Shown piece after piece: positions 21,143-29,596 of a stretch of DNA of 35,591 bases. The position numbers and the translations under genes are program-made. Source of the stretch: Bacillus sp. 522_BSPC (GTDB lineage: Bacteria > Bacillota > Bacilli > Bacillales > Cytobacillaceae); the NCBI RefSeq assembly GCF_001076885.1, contig NZ_JVDT01000013.1, forward strand, positions 1-35,591. Reading direction: 5' to 3'. The notes under the pieces are model-generated. The model ran no database searches and had not been told where the DNA came from. It saw only the letters and a program-made list of their open reading frames with translations. Positions within the stretch are counted from its first letter, which is position 1. Each line of letters opens with the position of its first letter.

Positions 21143-23219
21143 TCTTTTACTTCCTCCTCATTATTAACGGATTTTATTAGAATAAGATCAAACCAATTTT
21201 TTAGTTGCTCATAAGATGAATAAATTAATTCATTTTCTAGCTCAAATTGCGCTTGCTTTTGTTGAAATGAGATCGACTCTGATAAATCTCTTTTCGGTAC
21301 ATTCTTATTCAAAGAAATAAATCCATCCTTCATTGTAACAAAATTTAGTTCAAAAAACACCTTTGACATAAAATCTACCGTTTCTTTGCTCCAACCTTTC
21401 CTTCTAGCAAGCTCGCCACCAAATTTATCAAGGTGAAACATTCCCTGTTTTGCCAAAAATGCATAGAACCATTTGAAATGGTCACGAGTTGGCATTGTAC
21501 TAAAAAAATCACTTTGTTGTTTATAAAAAACGGCATAGATTCTTTCAGGTTGATTGTTAGCAAGCAATGTTTTTAACATATCCAAATTTGGAGGATAATC
21601 TGCAAGGACGATAGACTTATCCATCGAAACAAGTAAGGCAGCATCCTCTATCGTTTCAATTACCTGGTAGGAGACTCGCAGTTCCATCCCTTTTGGAACA
21701 GAATCTTGATGGAAAAAGATCCAGAGAGCATCCATAGGAACTGTTTCATATAAATGATCCATTTTCCTTAAACTTCTATAGTCAAACAACTGCCAGTGAG
21801 AAACCTCCATATCTTGTATAAAGATTTGTGGTTTTTTACGATTATTCCATTCATTTATTGAAAGCTCACCAAGAACAGATACCTTCGCACTTGGTGAAAT
21901 ATGATCACATAGCTCTCCAATTCCAAATCCTATTCCATCTAAATCAAATTCGTCTTGCTTTAAGATAATCTTTAAATGGTTTTGATTGGAGCCTATTTTC
22001 CTCATATTCTCTATTTCTAGGTCATGAAAAGTCATTTTCGGCTTGGGATTATCTACTCCAAACGGAGCAAGCATTTGCATATCTTCGATTGATTTGATGG
22101 AAATCTCTTTTAGAGAAAAGCTTCCATCCACCTTTGTTAGTGGAACGAGATTGTCTTTCGTTAGTTGTTCAAAGGCTAATTTATTTAAGTTACTTCTCAG
22201 CACTTCTACATCATCTATTTTTAATGACATTCCTGCTGCCATAGGATGTCCACCAAAATGAGGAAGAATATCTCTGCATGTGGATAAATTATGATACAAA
22301 TCAAAGCCTTCTATACTCCTAGCAGAACCTTTAGCAATTCCCTTTTCATAATCAAAGCTTAATACAATCGTTGGACGGTAAAATTTCTCCACTAATCTGG
22401 AAGCAACGATTCCGACCACACCAGGATTCCAGCCATCTTTTCCAACAATAAGAACATTATTTTCTGTTAAAGGATAATATTGTTCAACTTGAGCGATAGC
22501 TTCCTCTGTTATTTGATTAACAATTGCTTGTCTCTCTTTATTTGTTTCTTCCATTTCTAGTGCAAGTTCTTTGGCTAAGTCGGGATCTTCTGTTAGCAAT
22601 AGCTCTACAGCAGGATCTGCACTACCAAGTCTACCAATTGCATTTATTCGTGGCGCTAGCATAAACCCGATTGTTTCTTCATTAATGGAATTTTTCTCCA
22701 CATTCATTTGACGATATAAAGCATTTAAGCCAATATTATCTGTTTCTTGTAAGGCTTTTATCCCTTTTTTGGCAAGGAGACGATTCTCACCAGTCAAAGA
22801 AACAAGATCGGCAATTGTTCCTATTGCAGCAAATGGCAATAAAGGAAGGGGAGCATGGCCAAGTAGTGCATGGGATAACTTGAAGGAAACACCAACCCCT
22901 GCTAAATCACGAAAAGGATACTTGCTACCCTCTATTTTCGGATGTATGATTGCAAGAGCCTCTGGTAAAATCGGACCTGGCTCATGGTGATCTGTAATGA
23001 TTAGATCTATCTCTAATTCTTTTGCCACTTCTGCTTCATGAACAGCAGCAATACCTGTATCAACCGTGATAATTAATTGCACTCCAATGCTTTTTGCATA
23101 ACGAAAAGCACCTTCGTTTGGTCCATAGCCTTCTGTAAATCGGTTTGGAATATAAAATTCTACATTAGCACCAAGACTCTCTAATGTTTTCATCATGACT
23201 GTTGTACTGGTTACCCCAT
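21133..23219 (-). CDS. recJ: RecJ single-strand exonuclease, 3' exon (after group II intron)
   Basis: 3' part of a 5'-3' single-strand DNA exonuclease acting in mismatch and recombination repair. Read after splicing, this exon supplies residues 93 (part) to 787. It holds DHH motifs [11 protein letters not shown] and ITDHHEPG, then [12 protein letters not shown], and the DHHA1 part with [11 protein letters not shown] and [11 protein letters not shown]. The C-terminal region is an OB-like domain plus the Bacillus-type extension. The exon contains no stop or frameshift. The conserved reading starts with GGGGTAACC (GVTSTT); the frame also stays open about 30 codons upstream through intron domains V and VI, which is not protein. 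Joined to the 5' exon it gives 787 residues, the normal Bacillus length. Confidence 0.93.
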
Positions 23220-23302
23220 ATAGTGATAGGTAAAGTTTTGATACAATCTCCACTTTTTCCCCCACTTCACACCGTACGTGAGAGTTTCCCCTCATACGGC
23301 GT
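23220..23302 (-). ncRNA. Group II intron domains V and VI
   Basis: Domain V is 23269-23302: the lower helix is CGCCGTA with TACGGTG, there is a two-base CG bulge, and the upper helix TGAGGG/CTCTCA is capped by a GAAA tetraloop. The catalytic triad is CGC (23299-23301), a known variant of AGC. Domain VI spans about 23222-23266, with AGTGG pairing to the CACT near the end. It leaves an unpaired A at 23227, eight bases from the 3' end, the normal branch point. Both elements appear undamaged, so the intron keeps what it needs for the chemistry. Confidence 0.93.
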
Positions 23303-23385
23303 TCCATCGAGAATGTTCAAAGCTATTTTAATCTACATAACTTAACAGAATTCACTTTTTCACAAAATTAGTTATATAAGTCCGT

Positions 23386-24806
23386 TTATATCGTTATTTC
23401 ATCAAATTCCATTTTCTTACGTAAGGTGTTCAATTTATTTAAACTTTGTTTATTAGGTATAAGTTGAATGTATCTAGAGATTGTTTCTTCATCAACAGCA
23501 TGTAATAAAATGTGAATTTCCCTATCTATTAAACAGAGGTTTTTGTATTCATCAGTTCCTCCCATAGTTCTTGGGATAATATGATGACAATGTATCGAGT
23601 TCGGATTAAGTTCATTTCCTGTAACTCTACATTTACCTCTTTGTCCACTAAATAAAGCAATTCTATTGTCGTTATACTCCACACTTCTGTTTCTAACTGG
23701 ATTTTCCATGAGAAATCTCATTGTTGTTATATTAACTGTAGTTAGATTCTTGTGTATTTCTAAGCGACCTTCTTTAGTATACGCATTTACGATGTTCCTT
23801 TTCATCATTGGACTTTTGTGCTTTATAAATCCAATAGGTAGAAAAGGGTCGGTTGAGACAAATCGCATTTGCTTGCTGATTCCGTATTCTTTTCTGATGA
23901 ATTCAGATGATATGTGACCTATCTTTTTGACCCGTCTTTTCATACGGTGGTCTTTAAGACATGCATTAACTTCGTATGCTATGTTGCCCATATCTTGGGA
24001 TATCATTGTTGCAATACGGAAGTATTGATGAAGCCCTATGACGGTTGAGTTGTATAATGCTACCTTTCGCTGTTGGTCATTAGTTCCACTATCATATCTA
24101 ATTCCATTGATAAGTTCTTTTAGATTGTCTTTGGTTCTTTGTTTCGCTTTATCACACATATGACTTTTGACAATCCATCTGCTTCCTTTTGGAATAAGTT
24201 TCATTTTAAAGCCAAGGAATTCTGAATAATCCTTTTTGAGATTTACTATTTTTGATTTCTCTTCGCTTATTTCTAGGTCAAGTCTATCCTTTCTGCATTA
24301 GCCTATAACTTTGTGCTATTGCATTTTCAACTGACCTATTTGGTCTGAATCCATGACTTCTATCTGAGAATTTTGTTTCAACAATCGGTTCTAGGACTTG
24401 TAATATACATTGTTGGATTACTCTATCCCATTATGGCTGGTATTCCTAGTGGTCTAATTTTACCGTTTGGCTTTGGTATTTCAACTCTTCTTACTGCTTT
24501 AGGTTTGTAGTCTCTTAGCTTATTCCTTACATAGCCTATAAATTGTTCCTCTGTAAGTTTTGCTATGTCGGTAATCTTACGACCATCGACACCAGCCGTT
24601 TTACTCCCTATGTTTTTCTTGATGTTACGATACGCTAATTTAATGTTTTCAGATGAACTAATGATACCCATTAAATTCTTGAACATACTACCAGATTTAC
24701 TTTGTTCATGTAGCATGTCAAACGTATCTTGCATTCTGTAGTATTCGGCATTTCTTAGCTTGGACTTTTTAACATTTTGTACGATTCGTGAATTTGCCAC
24801 AGCCAT
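23386..24806 (-). pseudogene. Group II intron reverse transcriptase/maturase, frameshifted and internally deleted
   Basis: Three pieces of one protein. Piece 1 starts at ATG 24806 after AAAGGGG and covers RT0 to early RT2, ending in VEIPKPNGKIRPLGIPAI. One extra A at 24431/24432 shifts the frame; without it the text continues as WDRVIQQCILQVLEP and HGFRPNRSVENAIAQ (to about 24290). There the sequence jumps to RLDLEISEEKSKI, which belongs to the end of the RT domain, in another frame. The stretch between, including YADD and the RT3-RT5 core, is gone (about 150 residues). Piece 3 retains the thumb/maturase region and an HNH endonuclease (CRVTGN, HCHHIIPRTMGG, LLHA). The protein cannot be an active reverse transcriptase. 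The C-terminal 272-codon piece could still be made if translated. Confidence 0.93.
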
Positions 24807-25528
24807 CAACCCCTTTCTCAAGTGGTGATTCTATTAGTCATATTCGAATCTGTGTAAATGTTATGCATTTATTAGCCTTTGAATTTCCCGACTAGAGCCT
24901 ATCCCTCCACCACTTGTTATCATGGTTTCAAAGGTACTATGACTCCACTCTCACGAAGATAAATCAGTTTTAGTAGGGGCAATGCCTCTTTATTTACTGA
25001 ACTGCTTCAAAGGTAGGTTAATACCTCCACATTCTTCGCTTTCCACGTTCCGATTCCTCTATCCTTACATATATCCTTAGGTTTCTCCTATGGTCCTGTA
25101 TGCTAGAGCTTGCCTGTAACAAGCTATGGGCTTTCATAACGCCAGATTCTTACTTACCCACACATACGATGGCACTACCACCTGTTGCATTTCTACAACA
25201 TCTACGTCTAGACCCGTACATTCAGAGATTCGTCAGTGCTTATGCAGCACATTCTAACCATAGATTTTTTATGGACTCCCGGCATATAGGATACACCATC
25301 CACCTCTGGACAGCTTTCGTGTTAGTTATGACCTAACTTACGATATCTCTCTGCCGACTTTACCGAGCTTCATACCCTTCTATTTAACCTTAGAAAAGGC
25401 ATGTCGGAGTATCAGAGTAGGCATTTCAAGGCGTTACCCTATCATTCTACCTATCAAGAAATCAGTTCTCCTAGGGATATTAAGCGACTCCCTAGTGCCT
25501 AACCTTTTCAGTTAGGAACGTGTCGCAC

Positions 25529-25805
25529 CCGCGTCATAATCACCAAAGATTAAAATTGATTCCTTATTAGCGATTGCTTTTCGTATTCTTTCCACCGCTA
25601 TGTCCATTCCTAATAACAAAAACGGGTCATGAAATTCATTATTATCATCATATAAAAATGCTTTTGCCTCTTGTATTGTATGATATCCTCTTTTTAATAA
25701 TAGAGAGGCAACAATTGGGGATATTTTTAATTCTTCTGCTAATACAGATGCTTTTTCTTTATTTGGGATTTCTTCTTGTATCCATCTTTTTTTAGGACGT
25801 AACAT
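25529..25805 (-). CDS. recJ: RecJ single-strand exonuclease, 5' exon
   Basis: First 92 codons of RecJ plus one base of codon 93. It begins MLRPKKRWIQEEIP and ends ILIFGDYDA, just before the Asp completed by the 3' exon. The catalytic motif I DYDADG is therefore split between exons, while the DHH motifs are all in the 3' exon. If the transcript is not spliced, ribosomes read GATRS and stop five codons into the intron (stop at 25512-25514), giving a 97-residue product without a nuclease site. A ribosome site precedes the ATG (GAGGTG). Upstream, lapA is followed by a weak hairpin; the recJ promoter should lie in 25806-25948 but was not resolved. Confidence 0.92.
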
Positions 25806-25948
25806 TCAATCACCTCAATCTAACTATTATACAAGTTAAAAGAAGTGGTTTCAATCTAAGATCAATGGAAAAAGCCTTACGCTATTTTTAAAAAAAATTC
25901 ACCTTTTGCAAAGATTTATGAATAGGGGGTAATATTTGTTTATCCTAT

Positions 25949-26012
25949 AAAAAGATGCCTATACAGAAAAGAATGATAGTAATAAACAAAGCATCTTCTC
26001 TGCAAGGCATCT
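25949..26012 (-). terminator. Possible terminator downstream of the LapA-type gene
   Basis: AGATGCC (26006-26012) can pair with GGCATCT (25953-25959), with four Ts after it on the minus strand. The loop is about 46 bases and holds a second copy of GATGC that could compete, so this is a weaker candidate than the other terminators here. Confidence 0.5.
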
Positions 26013-26017
26013 AGTTT

Positions 26018-26317
26018 TTATTTTGAATCTATGGGAGCATCAAAATTTTTATTTTTACTATTGTTTTTTTCTTCCCGTTCTCTTTTTTCTTTCTCTAATT
26101 GTTTAACACGTCTTTGCAATGAATAAATACGAATCATTCCAGCTGATCCAATAATTAGACCGCCAAGAAGAACAGAAATTAAAATAACTAAAATAAGCGG
26201 CCATTGCCCTACCCCAAATAAATAATTAACAGATACTGAATCTACATTAATAACTGCGAATACTGCAACGATTAATGCAAAGATAATTCCAAACAACATA
26301 TTCCATTGAATTTTCAC
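26018..26317 (-). CDS. LapA-family (lipopolysaccharide assembly A domain) membrane protein
   Basis: 99 residues from a GTG start with GGGAGG eight or so bases before it. The frame extends 30 codons further upstream, but that part is basic, unlike the family, and has no ribosome site. It has two transmembrane segments (about 5-24 and 38-62) and a strongly charged coiled-coil tail rich in Lys and Glu (RRVKQLEKEKREREEK). This is the LapA/DUF1049 layout. In Bacillus the same kind of gene (yrvD) lies between recJ and secDF. The role in Gram-positive cells is not known to me; in Gram-negatives LapA proteins are inner-membrane partners in LPS regulation. Confidence 0.8.
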   Translation of the reverse strand: MKIQWNMLFGIIFALIVAVFAVINVDSVSVNYLFGVGQWPLILVILISVLLGGLIIGSAGMIRIYSLQRRVKQLEKEKREREEKNNSKNKNFDAPIDSK

Positions 26318-26439
26318 TTTCTTCCTCCCTTTTTCATACTTTCTATCCTTATTATTTCCTAATTTCCTATTTCTCACTAAATTAAACGAAAAATGGCCTG
26401 CCTCCAATTAATTTAGGGGACAGGCATCTATTAAAATTA

Positions 26440-28692
26440 TTACACTTGTGGCTCATCAGAAATTGGACGTTTTTCCTTATACGTAACTAAGACACCTTTT
26501 CTCTTCAATTCCTTCTTCTTCCACACATACCATAGCTGTGATGCAATAAAGATAGAAGAATATGCACCACCAATTAAACCAATTAATAAAGCTAGTGAGA
26601 AGTTTGTTATTGCATTGCTACCAAATAGTAATAGAGCAACTACACAAATGACAACTGTTAATACTGTATTTATCGAGCGAGCAAATGTCTGTCTAATACT
26701 CGTATTAATAATATCTTTTATTTCTTGCGATGTTTTAATGCGCTTCTTCTTCGCTAGATTTTCTCTTATACGGTCAAAGGTAACAATTGTATCATTAATA
26801 GAATAACCTACAATGGTCAACACAGCTGCAATAAAGGTAATATCTACTTCCAGTCGCGTAATACTAAAGATTACTAAAATAAAGAATGCATCATGAAGAA
26901 GTGCTATTACAGCAGCCAATGCCATATAAATTTCAAAGCGAATCGTTACATAAAGAATAATCCCAATAGAAGAAAAAACAATTGCATAAATAGCATTTTT
27001 AGCAAGTTCTTTTCCAACTGTTGGAGAAACACTGCTTACATTTGGATCATGACCATACTTATTTTCAAATTCTGCTTTAATTGTATTAATTTTATCTTGG
27101 CTTAAATCACCTTTAATACGAATAGCAGCTACATTTTGCTCATCACCTGAAATAATAATATCATCTGCTTTTACATTCAGCGTGTCCAATTGATCCTCAA
27201 TTTCAGCAGTTGTTAATGCTTTGTCTGCCATTACTTCTATACGTGATCCACTTGCAAAATCAATTCCAAGGTTAAGCTTGAATATAAACATAATGACAAG
27301 CCCTGCAACAATTAAAATACTTGAAATAGTAAAAAATACATTTTTATATTTCACAAAATCTAGGCGATCGAATTTTGTTGGCAAGGTTAATGTATCATAA
27401 TTTTCATTTATGTGTTTTACATCTTTCTTGTTTACGCCAAACCAGGTAATCTTTTTATCAAAAGCCTTACTCTTAACAAGTAAACCAAGCAATAAACGCG
27501 AGCCGTAGACTGCAGAAACAAAGCTCATTAAAATACTGACAATTAACAATGTCGCAAACCCTTTAACAGAGCTTGTCCCATAAACAAATAGAATGATAGC
27601 TGCAAGCATAGTTGTTAAATTGGCATCAACTACGGTTGAAGTTGAATTTTTATTTCCAGCCTGAACAGCAGCTCTTAGTGACTTTCCTACTCTTAATTCA
27701 TCCTTAATTCTTTCATAAGTAATGATGTTTGCATCTACTGCCATACCAACCCCGAGAATAAGTGCTGCAATACCTGGAAGTGTTAGTACACCATTCATTA
27801 AGTCCAGGACGAGCAGATTTAAATAAACATAAATAGATAGTGTAATAACAGCCACTAATCCTGGTAGACGATAGTATAAAAGCATAAATAAAAATACGAT
27901 TCCTACACCAATTATACCCGCTTTTACTGTATCTTTTAATGCCTGATCTCCAAACTGAGCGCCAACACTAGTGGAATATTCCTCAGTCAATTTTACTGGT
28001 AAAGCTCCTGCATTTAATAATTCCGCTAATCGAGTAGCCTCATCCACTGTAAAATTACCAGTGATAGAAACCGTATCGGAATTAATGACTTCACTTACCA
28101 TTGGTGCTGATAAATATTTAGGCTCTTCCTTTGCTGCCTCTTCACTATAAGAATCTCCATCTTCAAAATCTAACCAGATTACCAATGGACTACCTAAAAC
28201 AGATTCAGTTACTTCTTTAAACTTATTTGCATCTTTAAGCTTTAAAGAAACACTAGGTTTGCCATACTGATCAAATTCTTGGGCAGCTCCACCTTGCACT
28301 AGATCAGAGCCATCCAGTAATTTCTTATCTTGAATATCTCTAAATGTTAAATTTGCTTCTGTTGAAAGCATTTCTCTAGCTTCATTTTGATCTGTAATTC
28401 CTGCTAGCTGTACTCTTATTCGGTCATTGCCTTCAATTTGGATAACTGGTTCACTAACTCCTAAAACGTTAATCCTTTTATCCAAAGCTTGGGCCGTGCT
28501 TTTTAATGCCGATTCATCAATTTTCCCTTTTCCCTTTTCCAGTGGCTCTACTTTATATAGCACTTCAAAGCCACCTTGCAGGTCTAATCCTAGCTTAATC
28601 TCACCTAAAATCTTATTGGTTGTTCCTCCCATTAATCCTGCCGCCAAAACAATGATTAATAAAAAAGCAACAATTCTACTGCGTTTAACCAT
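26440..28692 (-). CDS. secDF: Protein translocase fusion subunit SecDF
   Basis: Sec accessory membrane protein that uses the proton gradient to help pull proteins out of the translocon. It has 750 residues and is a natural SecD-SecF fusion as in Bacillus. The SecD half is residues 1 to about 425: TM1 at 7-26, a large external domain to about 250, then TM2-TM6 with the PGIAALILGVGMAVDANII segment. The SecF half runs from about 445 to 730: TM7, a short external domain, and TM8-TM12 with IVGYSINDTIVTFDRIREN. Cytoplasmic tails are short and basic. It is monocistronic or read before lapA. YajC, another Sec accessory protein, is encoded later in the window in a separate operon. Confidence 0.96.
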   Translation of the reverse strand: MVKRSRIVAFLLIIVLAAGLMGGTTNKILGEIKLGLDLQGGFEVLYKVEPLEKGKGKIDESALKSTAQALDKRINVLGVSEPVIQIEGNDRIRVQLAGITDQNEAREMLSTEANLTFRDIQDKKLLDGSDLVQGGAAQEFDQYGKPSVSLKLKDANKFKEVTESVLGSPLVIWLDFEDGDSYSEEAAKEEPKYLSAPMVSEVINSDTVSITGNFTVDEATRLAELLNAGALPVKLTEEYSTSVGAQFGDQALKDTVKAGIIGVGIVFLFMLLYYRLPGLVAVITLSIYVYLNLLVLDLMNGVLTLPGIAALILGVGMAVDANIITYERIKDELRVGKSLRAAVQAGNKNSTSTVVDANLTTMLAAIILFVYGTSSVKGFATLLIVSILMSFVSAVYGSRLLLGLLVKSKAFDKKITWFGVNKKDVKHINENYDTLTLPTKFDRLDFVKYKNVFFTISSILIVAGLVIMFIFKLNLGIDFASGSRIEVMADKALTTAEIEDQLDTLNVKADDIIISGDEQNVAAIRIKGDLSQDKINTIKAEFENKYGHDPNVSSVSPTVGKELAKNAIYAIVFSSIGIILYVTIRFEIYMALAAVIALLHDAFFILVIFSITRLEVDITFIAAVLTIVGYSINDTIVTFDRIRENLAKKKRIKTSQEIKDIINTSIRQTFARSINTVLTVVICVVALLLFGSNAITNFSLALLIGLIGGAYSSIFIASQLWYVWKKKELKRKGVLVTYKEKRPISDEPQV

Positions 28693-29081
28693 TATGTATT
28701 AATCCTCCTCATGTAATACAAAGCAGAAACTTCCCCACTTATGGCCATACTTTACCGTTGGTTGGCCAAACTAAATGATGTCATCTTTTTAATATGAACC
28801 TTTCAATCGGCTGTTATTCTATTTTCTAGATGTCTCACTTCTTTCAAGTAACTTAATAATAGCAAGTACTTCAAATTATTTAGAATAAACTCATTATGGA
28901 ACAGTTTATCATGACTGTCAATTTGTATAAGAAAAATATACTAGTAAAATTATTCTACCTGTCACATAAATTTAACGCCTTTTTGTTCATCCCTATTCTT
29001 TCCTTTCTAAATCCTTTAAAAATAGCTCCAAAAGAAGTTAAGAGGAAGCTTTTTTGATTATTCCTTCGACAGAAGCTTTCT
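28693..29081. other. Intergenic region between secDF and comN
   Basis: 389 bases without a believable gene on either strand. It is AT-rich and contains short imperfect repeats such as AAGCTT at both 29046 and 29072. I saw no convincing terminator or tRNA. The secDF promoter must lie in this stretch or start further upstream. Confidence 0.5.
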
Positions 29082-29381
29082 TTATTTCAATAATTCTTTT
29101 TTCTCTTCTTCTGATAAGACAGAAAGCAAATCTGTTGTTTTGAATGCCTCGATAGTAGCATAGTTCATGAAGTTTGCTACCTTAACATTAAGTATATCCT
29201 GCACTAATTCTGCGATTCTAATAGCTTCAGAGGGCTTTTTCCATTTTTTCTTTGTCAAAAACACCCACAGCTCGTCTTCCTTAATGGTGTCATAACCAAG
29301 TAAATGAAACTCTTCTATTTTACTATTTAATGCAGGCTTTACTTGTGAACGATACTGGTCATATATATGTGTTGACGACAT
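29082..29381 (-). CDS. comN: Post-transcriptional regulator ComN
   Basis: Small soluble protein of 99 residues, matching ComN (YrzD, Post_transc_reg family), which in B. subtilis acts on the comEA late-competence message. Conserved text includes SKIEEFHLLGYDTIKEDELW, KKWKKPSEAIRIAELVQDIL and NYATIEAF. I start at the third ATG (MSSTHIY) because GGAG is nine bases before it. Two earlier ATGs in frame have no ribosome site. It is divergent from spoVB, 215 bases away. Its position beside secDF and spoVB is the same as in B. subtilis. Competence genes themselves are not in the window. Confidence 0.88.
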   Translation of the reverse strand: MSSTHIYDQYRSQVKPALNSKIEEFHLLGYDTIKEDELWVFLTKKKWKKPSEAIRIAELVQDILNVKVANFMNYATIEAFKTTDLLSVLSEEEKKELLK

Positions 29382-29521
29382 TCCAATCCACTCCATTACA
29401 GTCATTTTATGTTTAATCTATAATCATGAGCAATCTCTGTTACCAAAGCAACAATATTTTGAAAACAACCCTTTATAAAATAGCTTCTTTGCAATCAACA
29501 CGTTTACTTTTAAAAAACCTT

Positions 29522-29552
29522 GTCATGCTTTGTCCACATTGTTGCATATAGA
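29522..29552 (+). promoter_or_regulatory. Candidate sigma-E promoter of spoVB
   Basis: GTCATGCT (29522-29529), a 15-base spacer, and CATATAGA (29545-29552) resemble the mother-cell sigma-E boxes GTCATATT and CATACAAT. spoVB is sigma-E dependent in B. subtilis, which supports the choice. The -10 match is only partial, so this is tentative. Confidence 0.35.
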
Positions 29553-29596
29553 TAATTGTATAGTATTATTCGCTATTTGAGAAGGCAGGGAATAAA

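Larger units (their letters stand above)
23220..25528 (-). mobile_element. Group II intron in recJ (2309 nt, degenerate maturase)
   Basis: The 5' end is GTGCGACACG (from 25528 down), matching the GUGYG rule. The 3' end is CACTAT (ending at 23220), with an AY-type terminus. The 5' exon stops after G of a codon whose other two bases (AT) open the 3' exon, so removal recreates GAT (Asp) in the recJ motif DYDADG. Domains I-III lie at about 24822-25528 and have no gene. The ORF remnant is in domain IV, then domains V and VI. The intron is transcribed in the same direction as recJ, which is required for splicing. I could not find a convincing EBS1/EBS2 pairing to the exon by eye. The internal deletion shortens the element by an estimated 450-500 bases. 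Confidence 0.95.

Noticed and set aside
23220-23307. Reading recJ from an ATG at 23307, giving a 724-residue protein
   Set aside because: The first 30 codons run through intron domains VI and V, with no ribosome site, and such a protein would lack motif I. The true 5' end is at 25805.
23386-24821. Treating the maturase fragments as two separate genes
   Set aside because: They are consecutive parts of one protein family read in different frames and separated by a mutation and a deletion.
25138-25160. EBS1 candidate (complement of ACGCGG) in the intron 5' domain
   Set aside because: The best stretch I saw has a mismatch and one wobble in six positions, and I could not place it in a domain I loop, so I do not claim it.
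25100-25336. Plus-strand 78-codon frame inside the intron
   Set aside because: It is antisense to the structured 5' domains of the intron, has no ribosome site or family resemblance, and is a common artefact in group II introns.
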